The translations under genes were made by a program, and so were the position numbers. Below are positions 1 to 11,815 of a stretch of DNA of 64,000 nucleotides, in pieces. Origin of the DNA: Spinacia oleracea (lineage: Eukaryota; Streptophyta; Magnoliopsida; Caryophyllales; Amaranthaceae); the NCBI RefSeq assembly GCF_020520425.1, contig NC_079487.1:134190385-134254384 (forward strand), in the 5' to 3' direction. The notes under the pieces are model-generated. The model had not been told where the DNA came from. It worked only from the letters and a program-made list of their open reading frames with translations, and searched no databases. Numbering within the stretch: position 1 is the stretch's first letter; every line of letters begins with the position of its first letter.

Positions 1-17
1 CACTTGATTTCACATAC

Positions 18-280
18 ACTTTTAGGTGCATCCATTTTTATCGTGTTTTCCAACTGTTGATTCCCAGGAACAGGTTCCTTCTTTTTGCTCTTCTTCATGG
101 GTTTGTCACTTTGAATCACAGTTTTAGGGACAGCTCTTTCCCCAACACCTTCTTCGGGCTGCTCTTTCAATGGAGACCCAGGAGGGACCCTCTTGGAATC
201 AGCTTCCCCATTTTGAGACCTCTTCTTCAGTGATCCAATTCCACTCATTGTTTCTACACTCTCTTCAGGTTTGTCATTGT
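18..280 (-). repeat. Exon-internal tandem duplication, distal copy (partner 676-945)
   Basis: The 3' half of exon 5 and the 3' half of exon 4 encode alignable segments of about 85-90 residues. Both run from EESV(K/E)T through a KEQ...E(K/R)AVP.TVIQ block to a shared ending, MDAPK. Similarity continues past the splice donor: GTAAGTGAAATC after exon 4 and GTATGTGAAATC after exon 5. Because the flanking introns are phase 0, adding an exon keeps the frame. Confidence 0.7.
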
Positions 281-3200
281 TTTCAGTAACAGGGCTCTTT
301 GTTTTCTTGACTTTCCTTCTTTTCGCAGTGTGCTCCGACTTCGAGAGAACATCTTCCTCAATTTCCTTCTCTCTTTTAACCAAGTTCAACGATTCATTCT
401 GAGACAACTCTGTAACATTATTATGGTACAGTTGTGATACTTCTTCAGTATCTGTGTGTTCTCGTTCTCGTTCACTTTCATTTGTTTTCCTTTTCTTAGA
501 AGTGTTGTCCGACTTCAACAGAGCATCATTCATATCGCATCTTGTCAAAATAGCATCATCCTGTATCATATATTCAGAAAAAAAAAGGGGATAAAAGATT
601 AAGTGACTGCCAGCTGCTAGACCTCATTAATCCATATTGAGGGAGCTAACTTCTTGGCGACTAGATTTCACTTACTTTTTTTGGAGCATCCATTTCCATT
701 GCTGTTTCATTTAAATGCTGATTCACAGATAAGTTGGAAGGATCTGCTGCTGGAACAGGTTGCTTTTTTAGACTCCGCTTCTTGGGTTTGTCTTGAATCA
801 CAGTTACGGGGACAGCTTTTTCCTGAATTTCATCAACTTGTTGCTCTTTCACAGGAGACATAGGAGAGTCCTTTCCAGAAACAGCTTTTCTGTGTCGAGG
901 CTTTCTCTTGCGAATTTCACTAATAGTTTTGACACTCTCTTCAAGTCTACTAGTATCACCTGGTAATGGAAGTTCTCCGCGAATATGACTTGTGTCAACT
1001 GCTTTTTGATCATCAATTTGTGTTTTGCTAGACAATTCACCTCCTACTTGATGCACTACCTCAACTTCCCCAAAAAAAACTCTGACATTCGTGTCACTGC
1101 CAGGCTTCAAAAGCACTAATGATGGTTGTACAAAAGCAGTATCGCGTTGACCTTCGCATGGTTCATCAAGATTCGTAATGGTACAATCTTTGTCCTGCCA
1201 AAAAGGGAAAATGTAAAAGAAAGGAGAAACAAGACAGAAATAAGCACACCATACAACAATCTGCAGTAAAAAACTTTTTACAAATGAGTATTACTCACAA
1301 TTGTTTGGACATCCAATTTACCCTTATCGCTTGTTTTTTCGTTCAAATCCTCTTCCTTCAAATCCTCTTTCACACCACTCATGGACTGTACATTCTCTTT
1401 CTCACTGTTTTTTTTCTTGTTCATTTTCTTCATTGTCTTCAGTTTCTTCTTCTTCCTTTTCGTTTTACAACTCATATCGAGAGTCACATGAGACTGGGTA
1501 GATGGATCCACATGTCTGAATTCATCATCATGCTGGGGACGTGATTCAATGTATTGGGATTCATTATGATGCTGGGGATGTGATTCAATGTGTTGGTGTT
1601 CATTATGAAACTGGGGACATCGTTCCACGCGTTGGAATTCAATGTGAGGCTGGGAAAGTGGTTCATAGGGCTTGTATTCAACGGCCTTCTGGATTTCTAA
1701 AGGGCGTCCAGTTGTCCAAACATCAGCAGATACAAACCAAGCCGTTACTACCCCTTGAAAAGCAGTTTTGAGAAGCATATCGTCTGGAAGATGATAGTAG
1801 CTATCATTGAATTTGACCTACAAAGAGCAACCAAACACCAAGCCGTACAACCAAAATTTCAGCACAATGACTAATAAAATATACAAGTAGTATGCATGTG
1901 TAGTTACAAACATACAAACTCTATCCCCTCGCTTCAATTCATTACAAGATATGTACAATTTTGTCAGTTAAACTCATTTTATCCTTCAATCCCCTTGGAC
2001 AAACATACACTCACCAAGAAGTTGTGCATGCAAATATAGTGACTAGTTGTTAATGACATGTTTAAATGCATAAAGTTTAGGGAAACAGAAAACGGTTGTT
2101 CGACAGAGAACTTCTTGAGAAGTACTTCTAACCACAAAATAGCAGAAGTTAGCTAGCCCCTTAAACTAAGCGGAATGTTAAGTGGGATGGTGTGCTTTTG
2201 TTAAGAAACTCCCAGGGAAAACAACTTCCAAGAAAAGTAGGAAATATAAGTTTTCATCTAAAACCAACTGACCACTAATTTGGCAACGAGTAACTATGAC
2301 AGATGAGTCCACAAGTCCTCAATGCCGCAAAGTTTAGGATGATAATGGGATAACTTTTAAGTGTCAAAGATTCATAATCAATGTTTGAGGGTACTCACAT
2401 AAGATGAAAAGACAAGTCTATTAAACATAAGTAGAAACATAATCCATTTAGACGGTATGAGGGTCAGCACAAAAGGTGAAAAGGCAAGTCAATGAAACAT
2501 AAGTATAAAAGTTAACATACCAAAAGATAATTAACTTCAATCCCCCCAATATCCGGGAAGCACTCGTAATGTTCACGACGAAGTCGTCCTGCAGCGAAAA
2601 AGAACAAATAATGGTAATAGTAAGCAAAAATTAGCCCACTGTTTTGACAAATGCAAATACGAATACAAACTTTCTAGTACTCCGTATTATAGTAACACCC
2701 ATTGTTCTATAATACCCTCTCACCTTACCCTAAAAATTGGGGGATTTCCCAAAGTTCTATAAAAAAAATGGAAAAATTCTTCAATTGATTAAACTCCCTA
2801 TTAACACCACATCATTTGAATTGACAGACTAAGTTTGCCGCATACAATACACCTATTGCATACAAAAAACAAATATCTTCCAAGTATGAGTAGGAAACAA
2901 GCACTAATTTGATTCAAAATAACATGACTAACATCATATCGTTCGATTTGGCATGACTAAGCCTGTAAATTGAATACATCAAGCACCGATTTTCGATAAG
3001 CAAATTCAAAACCTCAAAAGGAAAAGGTAGCAGAAATTATTGAAGGGTTTGTAGAATCACAACAATAAAAGAAAATCCAGTTCAGAAAAATGGTACAGTA
3101 AGCAAAAATCAAAACCCAAAAGGCAAAAATGGCAGTAATTACTCAAGGGTTTGTAGAAAAACACGAATAAAAGTACTCCGTAAAACCCAGTTCAGAAAAA

Positions 3201-3406
3201 GGGAAAGCATTCCAATTAAAGCATCAAAGTGGATGATCAGTGAAAAAAGTTAAACAAATCAAGGAGAGAACTATACGTTTGAGGGAGTTGACGGTAGTAC
3301 GCGAGGAGACGTGGATGGCGAGATGAGTGTCGAGGTTGGTATCAACGAAAACTGCCCTATGGTCATCCCCCGCCATTGTTGGTCGTTCTTCTACCCGTTC
3401 CGACAT
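18..3406 (-). CDS. Lysine-rich, probably nuclear protein with ubiquitin-like-looking N-terminus (partial, 5 exons visible)
   Basis: Five exons join in one frame: 3277-3406, 2521-2588, 1299-1817, 676-1194 and 18-560. Each is bounded by GT-AG, and the last exon has its own donor (GTATGTG) at the left edge, so the gene continues outside the window. The start is the ATG at 3406 (MSERVEERPTMAGDD). Exons 1-3 encode about 90 residues that look like a compact ubiquitin-like or coilin-like head (THLAIHVSSRTTVNSLKR, then YHLPDDMLLKTAFQG); this fold is inferred from pattern only. Exon 3 then carries three imperfect His/Gln/Glu-rich peptide repeats (PQFHNEHQHIES type) and basic runs such as KTKRKKKKLK. 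Exons 4 and 5 are hydrophilic with many KKRK clusters, consistent with a nuclear or nucleolar protein. Introns 2 to 4 and the edge donor are all phase 0. I do not recognise a characterised function. Confidence 0.72.
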
Positions 3407-3584
3407 TTTCAGAGCTTCGAATTTCAGTGAGAGAGGCGGCAGCGAAGAAGGAGGAGGCGAATTGAAATTGAGGGGACGATGGTGAAGGAGTGGGAAACCC
3501 CTGAACTACCAATTTTGCGGCTAATAAGGCCGTACTTGTACAAAAGGGTTTCTTTCTAGAAGCCCAATAGTCATTAGGGTTAGC

Positions 3585-3802
3585 CTGAAGTGATCAAGAT
3601 TCGGGCCGGATCGAACTTTAACACAGTAAATTAATATTTTTAAATTCATAAATTTGGTAAGGGCTTAGCGGGCCGAAGCGTGGTTTTCGGGTCAGGCCAT
3701 CGAGTTTTGGTCGAAATTACATATTTTAAGCAAACGAAACCAACACTTTTTCAGGTTGGGTCGAGTCAGGTCAGCGGGTCGGGTTATAGTTGATCAGGTC
3801 TA
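3585..3802. mobile_element. hAT-type MITE candidate of the GATCAGGTCTA family
   Basis: GC-rich, (G)GGTCGGG-type low-complexity interior with ends resembling TGATCA...TGATCAGGTCTA. The same ends occur in the better-defined copies at 13593-13878 and 17697-18286. Flanks GGGTTAGC and GGGTGATC are an imperfect 8-bp duplication. It lies just upstream of the gene starting at 3406. Confidence 0.4.
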
Positions 3803-4244
3803 GGGTGATCATTAATCTGGGTATCGAAACTGATATCATTATAAGGTAGTATGGTAGCTCTTTAATACTTCATCCGTTTATGAATAAATGCATATTGTTT
3901 TATGTATAACTTCGACCGCTAAACCTATAATTTTATTAATAAATGTTACTCTTATAAAAGTTTGATAGAGTGAAAAAAAAAAATCACTAATCCAACACCA
4001 TATTCCATAACAGTGTTTAATTTTGTGTATATATTAGTAAAATATCAAGTCAAAACTAGTATGGAGTAATTATATAATCTAATATATATATATATATATA
4101 AAGGGGAGTTTTTTGGGGAGCATTTAGAACGTCCACGTAGGATTTACACGTCATCACATATAATTAATTAATATTTTAGGTTTATTAAAAAAGTTTAAAA
4201 AATATTAGAGTTTTACCATGATTAATAATATGATAAGATGGTAG

Positions 4245-4354
4245 TTTTTTTTTTTTGGGTGCGAATGAGCCACAAGGGCGGGGATGAGAATCGATCCCAG
4301 GATCACCTGGAACCGGGATGGAAGCTCTAACCAACTGAGCTATCCATCACTCCC
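4245..4354 (-). mobile_element. tRNA-derived SINE (family 1, copy 1)
   Basis: Read on the minus strand the element begins with a tRNA-like head: GATAGCTCAGTTGGTTAGAG as box A, and GGGATCGATTC as box B. It ends in an A-run, seen as a T-run on the plus strand. A perfect 14-bp target duplication, TGATAAGATGGTAG, flanks it at 4231-4244 and 4355-4368. At about 110 bp it is a very short SINE. It is not a tRNA gene because no acceptor-stem 3' half follows. Sister copies lie at 19346-19452 and 32717-32824. Confidence 0.85.
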
Positions 4355-4425
4355 TGATAAGATGGTAGATAATATGATAAAAGATAGATTCCAACAAAAA
4401 TTTATCATAAATCTCTTCTACCATG

Positions 4426-4488
<63 letters not shown>
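4426..4488. repeat. (TA)n microsatellite
   Basis: About 30 uninterrupted TA dinucleotides. Confidence 0.95.
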
Positions 4489-4491
<3 letters not shown>

Positions 4492-4807
4492 TGTATGGAG
4501 TATATATCATGTATTTAGAGGCATGTTATCCATTACCTTACGCAGAGTCAATAGCATCACATATTATAACTTTTGGCCCTTCAATTCGATAACATGTGTA
4601 CTACTTACCTTATGTAGTATGCATTTATTAATTAATTTCCTTCCATGCAGTCACATTACTATGTTAGGAGCTTAAAGTACAAGTGTTATTTTACCTTCTG
4701 AAAGCTTAATCTTAGCACCACATAGTTGTCCAACGAAACAAAAAAAATAATAAACTAAAACAAATTTGTCTATCTTACTTAATATAGTGTAAAACGATTT
4801 AATTAAT

Positions 4808-6607
4808 GGTTTTTTCATGAAATTCCTCTGAGGTTTCACGAAATTCACCAAATACCCCTGCGTGTTTCAAAATACATAATATACCCCTATTTTTTTCGTA
4901 CTGTTCACCAAATACCCCTATTTTGACTTTCCGTTAGTCTTCCGTTAAGTCATGTTTATAATTCACCAAATGCACCTATTTATAAACTTTATGCACAATA
5001 TACACCTATTTGTAAACTTGTTTACACCAAATACCCAATTAGCCATTTCAAGCTGTTTGGCATCAAAACTTCTCCCTATGATGATGTACCAGTACAACCC
5101 CTTCTTTCCTTTATGCACGACCTTTGGCACATAGCGCATTTACAATAGCAGTGACAGTAATTTTGTCCTTTTTTGGTTCATTTATCCATTTATATAATTC
5201 AGGTCCTTTTTTGGTTCTTATCTTGTGATTTGGAATTGGGTGTTTTTACATTTTAGCATTGGGTGTTGGAAAGAACAAGCATCAACGGCAAAAACTAAAC
5301 AAAGAAACAAATAAAAAGGAATCCAATTTCAAACCGTCAAACATTTTTAAGGCTCCACATTCTTGCTACCTCTTTACTTTATTCTGTAATACTAAAAAGT
5401 TGCAGATTACGAAACAAGCTTCCCCCCTCAACAATGGAGAGAAGAGTAGCCATAATAGGAGGGAAGGAGAGAGAAAAAATGGAGGAACAACGGAGATTAT
5501 ACGAAGCATACAACGAAATTCATGGTTTAGCACAAGAATTCTCGACCCCATTTGAAGCTCCTGCAATTCTTGTTGTGGGTCATCAGACCGATGGAAATAG
5601 CGATTTGGTTGAAGCTTTAATGGGTTTTTAATTCAACCATGTTGGTGGTGGGAGCAAGACACGAAGACCCATTACTCTACACATGAATTGGGTGTTTTTA
5701 CATTAACTTGGTATAAATTTGACACTTTGATGCAAACTTTATCTCTCCTCCCACCTCCCATGGCTTCCGATTATTCTATCCAAATTGAAGAACAATATTT
5801 CTGAAAATGAAGAACAAATCTAAGGAAGATCGAGAGAAAAGGAATCTTAAAATTTTGTGTTCTAATCCCAATAAATCGAAAAGCTAACCTCTAATTCTAA
5901 CCTCTAATTCGAACTTCTAACCTCTAATTCAATTATACATTCCCAATTTCATTAAACAAATAACAAATTAAAACCCCCAAATTCGAAATCAAGGGTTTGG
6001 CTTGCAAAATCGACTCAAAATTCAACAATTTTGAACGAAATCGAGCCAAATTTGAAAGAAATTATGTAACAGCTTGAATTTAAATGGTAAGAAATTACTC
6101 TCCCACAAGTTTTCTAGGTTCAAAGAGAAAATAGAGTTTATGGGATTGATGATGATGATGATATGATATGATATGGGGAAGATAGCGCACTAGGTTATGG
6201 AGAAATAGATTTATGATGATAAGAGGAAGATCGTGCAAAATCACAGAAGAATTGTGCAATTTTTTTTCCTGTTGAAATCATTAACAAGAGAAGAAGAAGA
6301 AGAAGAAGAAGAAGAGAGAAAAGATGGCAGGGTGGTCGAACAACAGAGAGGGGAGGAGAGAGAAGAAGAAGAAGAAGAAGAAGAAGAAGAGAGAGAATTT
6401 TTTTTTTTAAAAAAAAAAAGTTAAAAGTAGAATATTGGGTGAGTAAGGGTATAAAGGTAAAGTGACGCTAATGGAGCACTAACGGCCGTTAACTCTAGGG
6501 GTATTTGGTGCACTATAAGTTTAAATAGAGGTATATTAAGTATTTTGAAACACGCAGGGGTATTTGGTGAATTTCGTGAAACCTCAGGGCATTTCATGAA
6601 AAAACCG
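4808..6607. mobile_element. Pack-MULE-like element with long terminal inverted repeats
   Basis: The two ends are inverted copies of each other. Both read GGTTTTTTCATGAAAT, then GAGGTTTCACGAAATTCACC, then AAATACCCCTGCGTG. The match is strong for about 85 bp and weaker out to about 150 bp. The 10-bp direct repeat TTTAATTAAT lies at 4798-4807 and 6608-6617, in the size range made by Mutator-like transposases. No transposase is visible. The interior holds a dynamin-related gene fragment (5434-5687), a GAT run near 6149 and GAA microsatellites at 6289-6313 and 6361-6392. Long inverted repeats, a 9-10 bp duplication and a host-gene fragment together define a Pack-MULE. Confidence 0.75.
5434..5687 (+). 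pseudogene. Captured N-terminal fragment of a plastid-division dynamin (ARC5/DRP5B type), disabled
   Basis: An open frame from the ATG at 5434 reads RRLYEAYNEIHGLAQEF, then APAILVVGHQTDGNSDLVEA, then LMGF followed by TAA. After the stop the same frame continues with FNHVGGGSKTRRPITLHM. This order matches the start of the dynamin GTPase domain in the ARC5/DRP5B family, where the P-loop normally reads GQQTDGKS. Here the essential Lys is Asn (GHQTDGNS), and a Gln codon has become TAA at 5629-5631. The rest of the GTPase and all downstream domains are absent. It lies inside the inverted-repeat element at 4808-6607, so capture by that element is the simplest explanation. Confidence 0.8.
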
Positions 6608-8210
6608 TTTAATTAATGTCTTACATGCAAAAATAAAGCCTAAAAAAAATTAATTTCTATAATCTAAGTAAAAACTTGATGTTCCCCTTAACATCGAGGC
6701 TTAACTCATATGAGTAGTCTTTTAAAATTTTACGAGTTCCAACCTTGAAAATTCAACTCAACAAAAATATTCTATTTTTTTTAATGAGATCCTACAAAAT
6801 TATTAATTGTTACTTTCTAAAACATAATTTTGCTAGGTATGATGATAAATTTAATATTTATCTTTTGCATCAAAACATTTATATCATCCAATTACAAAAG
6901 TTATACAGTAGAATAAAAGTTTGACGTAACTTTTTTTTGGTTAAAAAGTTAACGTCAAAAATATCCCTTATCCCGGTCTCCCCCTTTACAAAAAATACCC
7001 GAAGATTAACATGAAAAATGCAAAATATAATTAAAGACATAAAGGTAGTATCATGTTGTAATATTTAAATAGATGTCTGGCTTAAGTCGTCTGTTGAACA
7101 TATAAAAAAGAAACAATTATTATCCCGTATTATTTGAATTTGATATTTTACAAATACAAATCTTATAATATTGGGCTTCAAATCATCCAATAAAAAATAG
7201 AACTGCAATAATAAAATACAAAAAAACAATTGAATTAACCCGTGCGGGCTTAAAACTAGTAGATTAATATTTGTAAGAAAACTAAAACAATGAACAAATT
7301 AATTTTCCAAAAAAACCCTGAAATCTATCGTTTTGACTTTTTAAGTTTTTAACTTACGCTTTTTATTGCTATAGATCTTTCATACCATTTTCTTAACTAT
7401 TCGATTAGTTATTTTTTACGAAGTCTTGAAATAGGTATTAAGAAATTGGTTAAGATGCTTTCAAAAGAAGAAAATAAAAAGAGGTAATCATTTTATGATA
7501 GTAAATATTAATTTCTCAATATCGGCCTACATGCATTCTAAAAATCCATGCACGCATCGATCGCGTGCATAAAAAACTAGTAGATGATATATTAGAACCG
7601 TAAAACTGGGCTCGTGATATATTATTGAATGGTTCAGTGGTTCTAATCAATTATGTTTATGGTGTATCAAGTCGTATAAAACAGTTAATGTGGACTCAAT
7701 AAGTTTATACTGATCTAATGCATCAAAACGTTTTGAATCATTTCGATTATTATCAGATTGTAGTTGATTCGACTTAGTTTTTCTTTTTCTTTTTTTTATT
7801 GTTCTTGACAAGATTTCACAAAAAGATCCATATGTATCTAGTAAATACACTTCTCACTAAACACAATACATAGACATAGAAATGTTGTAAAGGAACATAC
7901 ATGTATAAGTACAATATCATTAATCAAAAGCATAGTTTACGATTAGCAATGCTTATTACTACTGAATGATGAACTAAAAAATATATTAGAATTTTCCATT
8001 GGAAATTCAACATATTGGCGTAGTAAAACACAAAATAACCCTAATAGTGGAGAAAAAACAGAAGAAAGACCAAGCAGATAATTTCTGTTTTGGCATAAAT
8101 TAAGCACTTGTAAGTTATAATTGATACATATATCCTAAAAAACCTAAACAGACTCTTTTGGTCAAGCTGACAAATAATGCATAGAAAGAAAGAAGATGTT
8201 TTTGGGTTAA
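6608..8210. other. AT-rich intergenic region with two Helitron-like 3' ends
   Basis: I see no gene here. At 7239-7259 a CCCGTGCGGG hairpin is followed by AAAACTAGT. At 7550-7580 a GCACGC/GCGTGC hairpin is followed by AAAAAACTAGT. Both resemble plant Helitron 3' termini (short GC hairpin, then CTAG, then T). The corresponding 5' ends were not found. Confidence 0.4.
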
Positions 8211-11200
8211 TTACTCTTTCTTCCTCGAGTCCTTGAGTTGGCCTCTCTTCCGGATTGCAAGACAGAACCTTAGACGCCATGCATCGATAAGGCTCTCGGG
8301 TACACAGGATGCAATGCCCCACAGAAAAGAGTGTGGCCAGTATGGTGTGCAACGAGGCTCATATCCTATGTGGCGAATACCGGCCTTTGCATATCCGTCT
8401 GTTGATGGGACAAAGAACGAAGATCTCTTGATTGAAGCCATCTTAGTTGCTACATATAGTGGAACCTGCATGCATCAAAGAAGGCATTCACAACAACATG
8501 TCAAGAAAAACCACAAACCAACAACACTTGGGTTCCGTTTGGTTTGGTGTAAAACGTTTTCAGTGCAAAATGATTTTCCAACGGAAAACACAATTCTAAA
8601 CTAGTTTTACTTTGTTTGGTTCCTTGAAAGAAAATGGGAGAAGATGGTGAAAATTGAAGGGAAGAAGGAAGAGGGAGGTAAGGAGGAAGGGATGAAAGGT
8701 GGAAACGTGGTTTCCTTCCCTTTTAAATGGAAAAGTTTTTTCCACCTTTGACTGAGTTATGGAAAATTGTTTGTCATCCCTTGCCAAATCAAACAAATGT
8801 AAAATGATTGAAAATGAGAAAATCGTTTTCCATGAAAACGTTTAACACCCTACCAAACGGGGCCTTGATTCTTACAGAACCGCAGCCAGCAGGCTTGTAT
8901 CAGAATATAAACATCCAAGAATAGAACTACGTTAAGACAACTCAAGACATTTGAATCAGATTTAGGTACAGTCAAAACCATGTAATTATGAAGCTTTTAA
9001 GTAGATGTATCTAAGCCTCAATGGCCTGCACATCCTCCATCTTTGCCAATAACACAGTGTTACAAGTCTATTAACAATCATTAATACCTAAAACCTATTA
9101 CAGAGTATTAGTCAATAGATAATAGTCCTAAGAAAACATTTCAAGTGCTCAACAGAAATTTCCTGCATGCTGGTAGAATCGTGTCAGGAGTTTGTTTTAA
9201 ACCTCAAAAGCGTAGTGAACATTTGAAATAGATCACGGTTTCTATTGCACAAGAGAGGATATCGCTGTGAAGCCAGCATCCACCGAGTATAATTTTTCAA
9301 GTTAATGCAAATTATTGAAAGCACTTTTCAGGATCAGTGTGCTTTTACAGAGGTATCCAAACTGCATGTCATCTATGTTAGATTTTTTTACTTTGCCCCA
9401 GTTAAAAAGAACTTTTACTAGGGACGGGAAGATTATATCACTAGAAGCTTTGTACTTCTTATCTCACTAGAAGCTTTGTAGCTAACTAGAAGGAGGCATG
9501 ACCGCATGATCATTATCAAAGATCACACTAAAAAAGGAATTACACCAAATAAGACGATAGGCCTGTGCAGGCTAGGGAGACTAGAAGAGTATCCAAGGAT
9601 GAAAGAAAAAGATAGGTTATACATTCAAAGGCCAAAGGATGAAATTTAAGAACAGCTTATAGAGTGAAGGAAGGCTATATATGAAGGGATTACATGGTTC
9701 GGAGAGTGTTGAGTGTGTAGTGATACAATATAATGGGCAGTATACGTACCACGGTACCAGTGCTCTACGTTGATGCCTAAGGTAATGCAAACGATGTTAA
9801 TAGTTGGGTCGACCATTCCAGAGCGAGGCTCTGAAATGTGTGATGCAGGGAAATACAATGCCTTTGCATTCGTACTTCAAACTATGGGTTCTAATGGGTG
9901 TCATTCCTATTTGGTACTCTGTATCAATAAAAATATCTACTAAGTAGCCAAAATAATTATAAAATAAAAATAAAAATCAATCTCTAGGTGTAACCGTATA
10001 AATGACTGTATACAGAAACATCAAAATATTCAAAGTCATTTTACATTATGAAGTACCCATAAGTAAGAAGTTCCTGAATGCTGAAGCTACTCAAACAGAG
10101 AAACAGTATTTCAGTAATATAGAAAGATAATATCTTCCACAGCTTTCATCCAGGAATTGAACTCGAATAACTAAATTTGGTCATATATTTCCCTTAAATG
10201 ACAATATTTCTAACTTCTTATTCGTCATAAAAGAATCTTACACTTATTATTTGTTCCACATTTCCGACCAAGATAAGAAGCACGAGTGAACATATTGTCT
10301 TCCTATGTAATCTCTAAATAAAACCTTTGGGATAATATCAGAAGTATACCAACCCTTGACGAAAGGCGAGCAAAAAAGCAAAACAAGGGTTCATCTTACA
10401 AGAAAAAGAAAAGCAGGTGAATAAAAAAATTCCGAAGGTTGCATTAATCCAGCGAAAAAACCGACATGTTTTGAACTGCTCTCCATGATATATGGAGAGG
10501 CAAAGCAGCGACGCAAGTTAGTGTCTCACATGTATTACTTGTGCAAACAATTCATACAATAAGAAAACCAAAATTAGTTCTAAGGTGGTTGGAAATTAAT
10601 TTGCTCTATCCATAATCCGCAAATGAGAATATATAAGTGACTATGTAACATGTTTTGCAAAATGGAGTACAACAAATACTGATCATCATGTTTCTTAGTG
10701 CTCACAAAGTCACAACAACATTCACTCCTCTATGACATTGACCAATACAAAAACCTTGTTTGCAGTCAAACAAAGCACCGATTTCGTGTTTCTTATGGAC
10801 AATCAATCATATGAAGCACAAATCTCATGTTTCTGATTTCTTAATTGCAAACATCAATATAAAACACAGCAATATATTTAAATCTAACTCCCCAATAGTG
10901 AATTTGTTCACATAGAAACATAATGCATAGATAATTATCAAATTCTAACTTCAATATTGCAATTACATTAACTCAATAACAACATAAAATTAGATCTTGA
11001 ACCAAAGAGTAGTACCTGGCACTGAACATCAATTCCCATATTCTTGTACTCCACATACAAGCACCTTGTAAACTGATCAATATACCTGAAAAAACATCAC
11101 AAAAGGAGCTAAGATTTCAGCTTAAACTCGAATCGAACCGTGAATTCTTGTAAAAGACCGTCTGACAGTTTACTTACGCTTTCGTGGCAGCATAGACAGA

Positions 11201-11815
11201 ATAAAGAGGATCAGAGGGGATAACAATAGCAGCACCAGAACCAATATTAACAATAGCACCTTTCCTCCTCTTAACCATGTTTGGCAAAACAGCATGAGTA
11301 ATCTTACTAGTCCCTTCAACATTAACCTTAATCAAATTCTGCAACAATTGTTCATCAACTTCATGGAAAAACCTAGCATAAGGGTATGAAACCCCAACAT
11401 TATTAATCAAAACACCAACATCTAAACCCTCAATTGCTTCCTTAACCCTCTTAACACCATCATCCAAATCCCCAGAAAAATCAACAACAACAGATTTAAT
11501 CTGGGTATTTGCAAATTTAAGTTTGATTGAATCTGAAACATCTTTGAGTTTATCAGGATTACGACCCACTAAGATCAGATTAAGCCCTTTGCGAGCTAAT
11601 TGGAAGGCGAAACCCTTGCCAATTCCATCAGTGGGTCCAGTAACAACTGCCCAAGAACCGTATTTCTTTAGATTTTTTGCGGGTCTGAGGAAACTGACAT
11701 AAACCCATTTGAGAACTCCCAGAAGGGTTCTTAAAATGGTGAAGGAACCAATGGTGAGAAGGAGGATGAGCCATGTGGGTTGGGCTTTGAGTTGGTGGTA
11801 AATACATTCCGCCAT
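8211..11815 (-). CDS. KCR1: Very-long-chain 3-oxoacyl-CoA reductase (KCR), copy A
   Basis: Exons 11178-11815, 11016-11085 and 8211-8465 join in phase to give 320 residues, the usual KCR length. The family carries out the second step of microsomal fatty-acid elongation, NADPH-dependent reduction of 3-ketoacyl-CoA, in the ER membrane. Visible features are an N-terminal hydrophobic helix (about 14-40), the Rossmann motif TGPTDGIG (59-66), NNVG (138-141), Asn165, Ser193 and the YxxxK pair Tyr208/Lys212, so the SDR catalytic tetrad is complete. The tail RKKE is a dilysine-like ER-retrieval signal. Intron 2 is 2.55 kb and contains a MITE. A second copy lies upstream in the same orientation. KCR1 is a family-level name; which paralogue matches Arabidopsis KCR1 was not tested. 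Confidence 0.9.
8531..8864. mobile_element. MITE inside KCR-A intron 2 (family also at 16518-16843)
   Basis: 334 bp with inverted ends GGTTCCGTTTGG and CCAAACGGGGCC, extended by GTAAAACGTTTT and AAAACGTTTAACAC. It is flanked by the 3-bp direct repeat TTG. A related copy of similar length lies upstream of KCR-B. A 3-bp target site favours a PIF/Harbinger-like origin. Confidence 0.7.

Noticed and set aside
4284-4354. tRNA gene on the minus strand (box A and box B present)
   Set aside because: No complete cloverleaf or acceptor stem; ends in an A-run and is bounded by a target duplication, so it is a SINE. The same holds at 19346, 32717 and 15275.
8233-8604. Plus-strand ORF of 123 residues
   Set aside because: Antisense shadow of KCR-A exon 3 plus a MITE.
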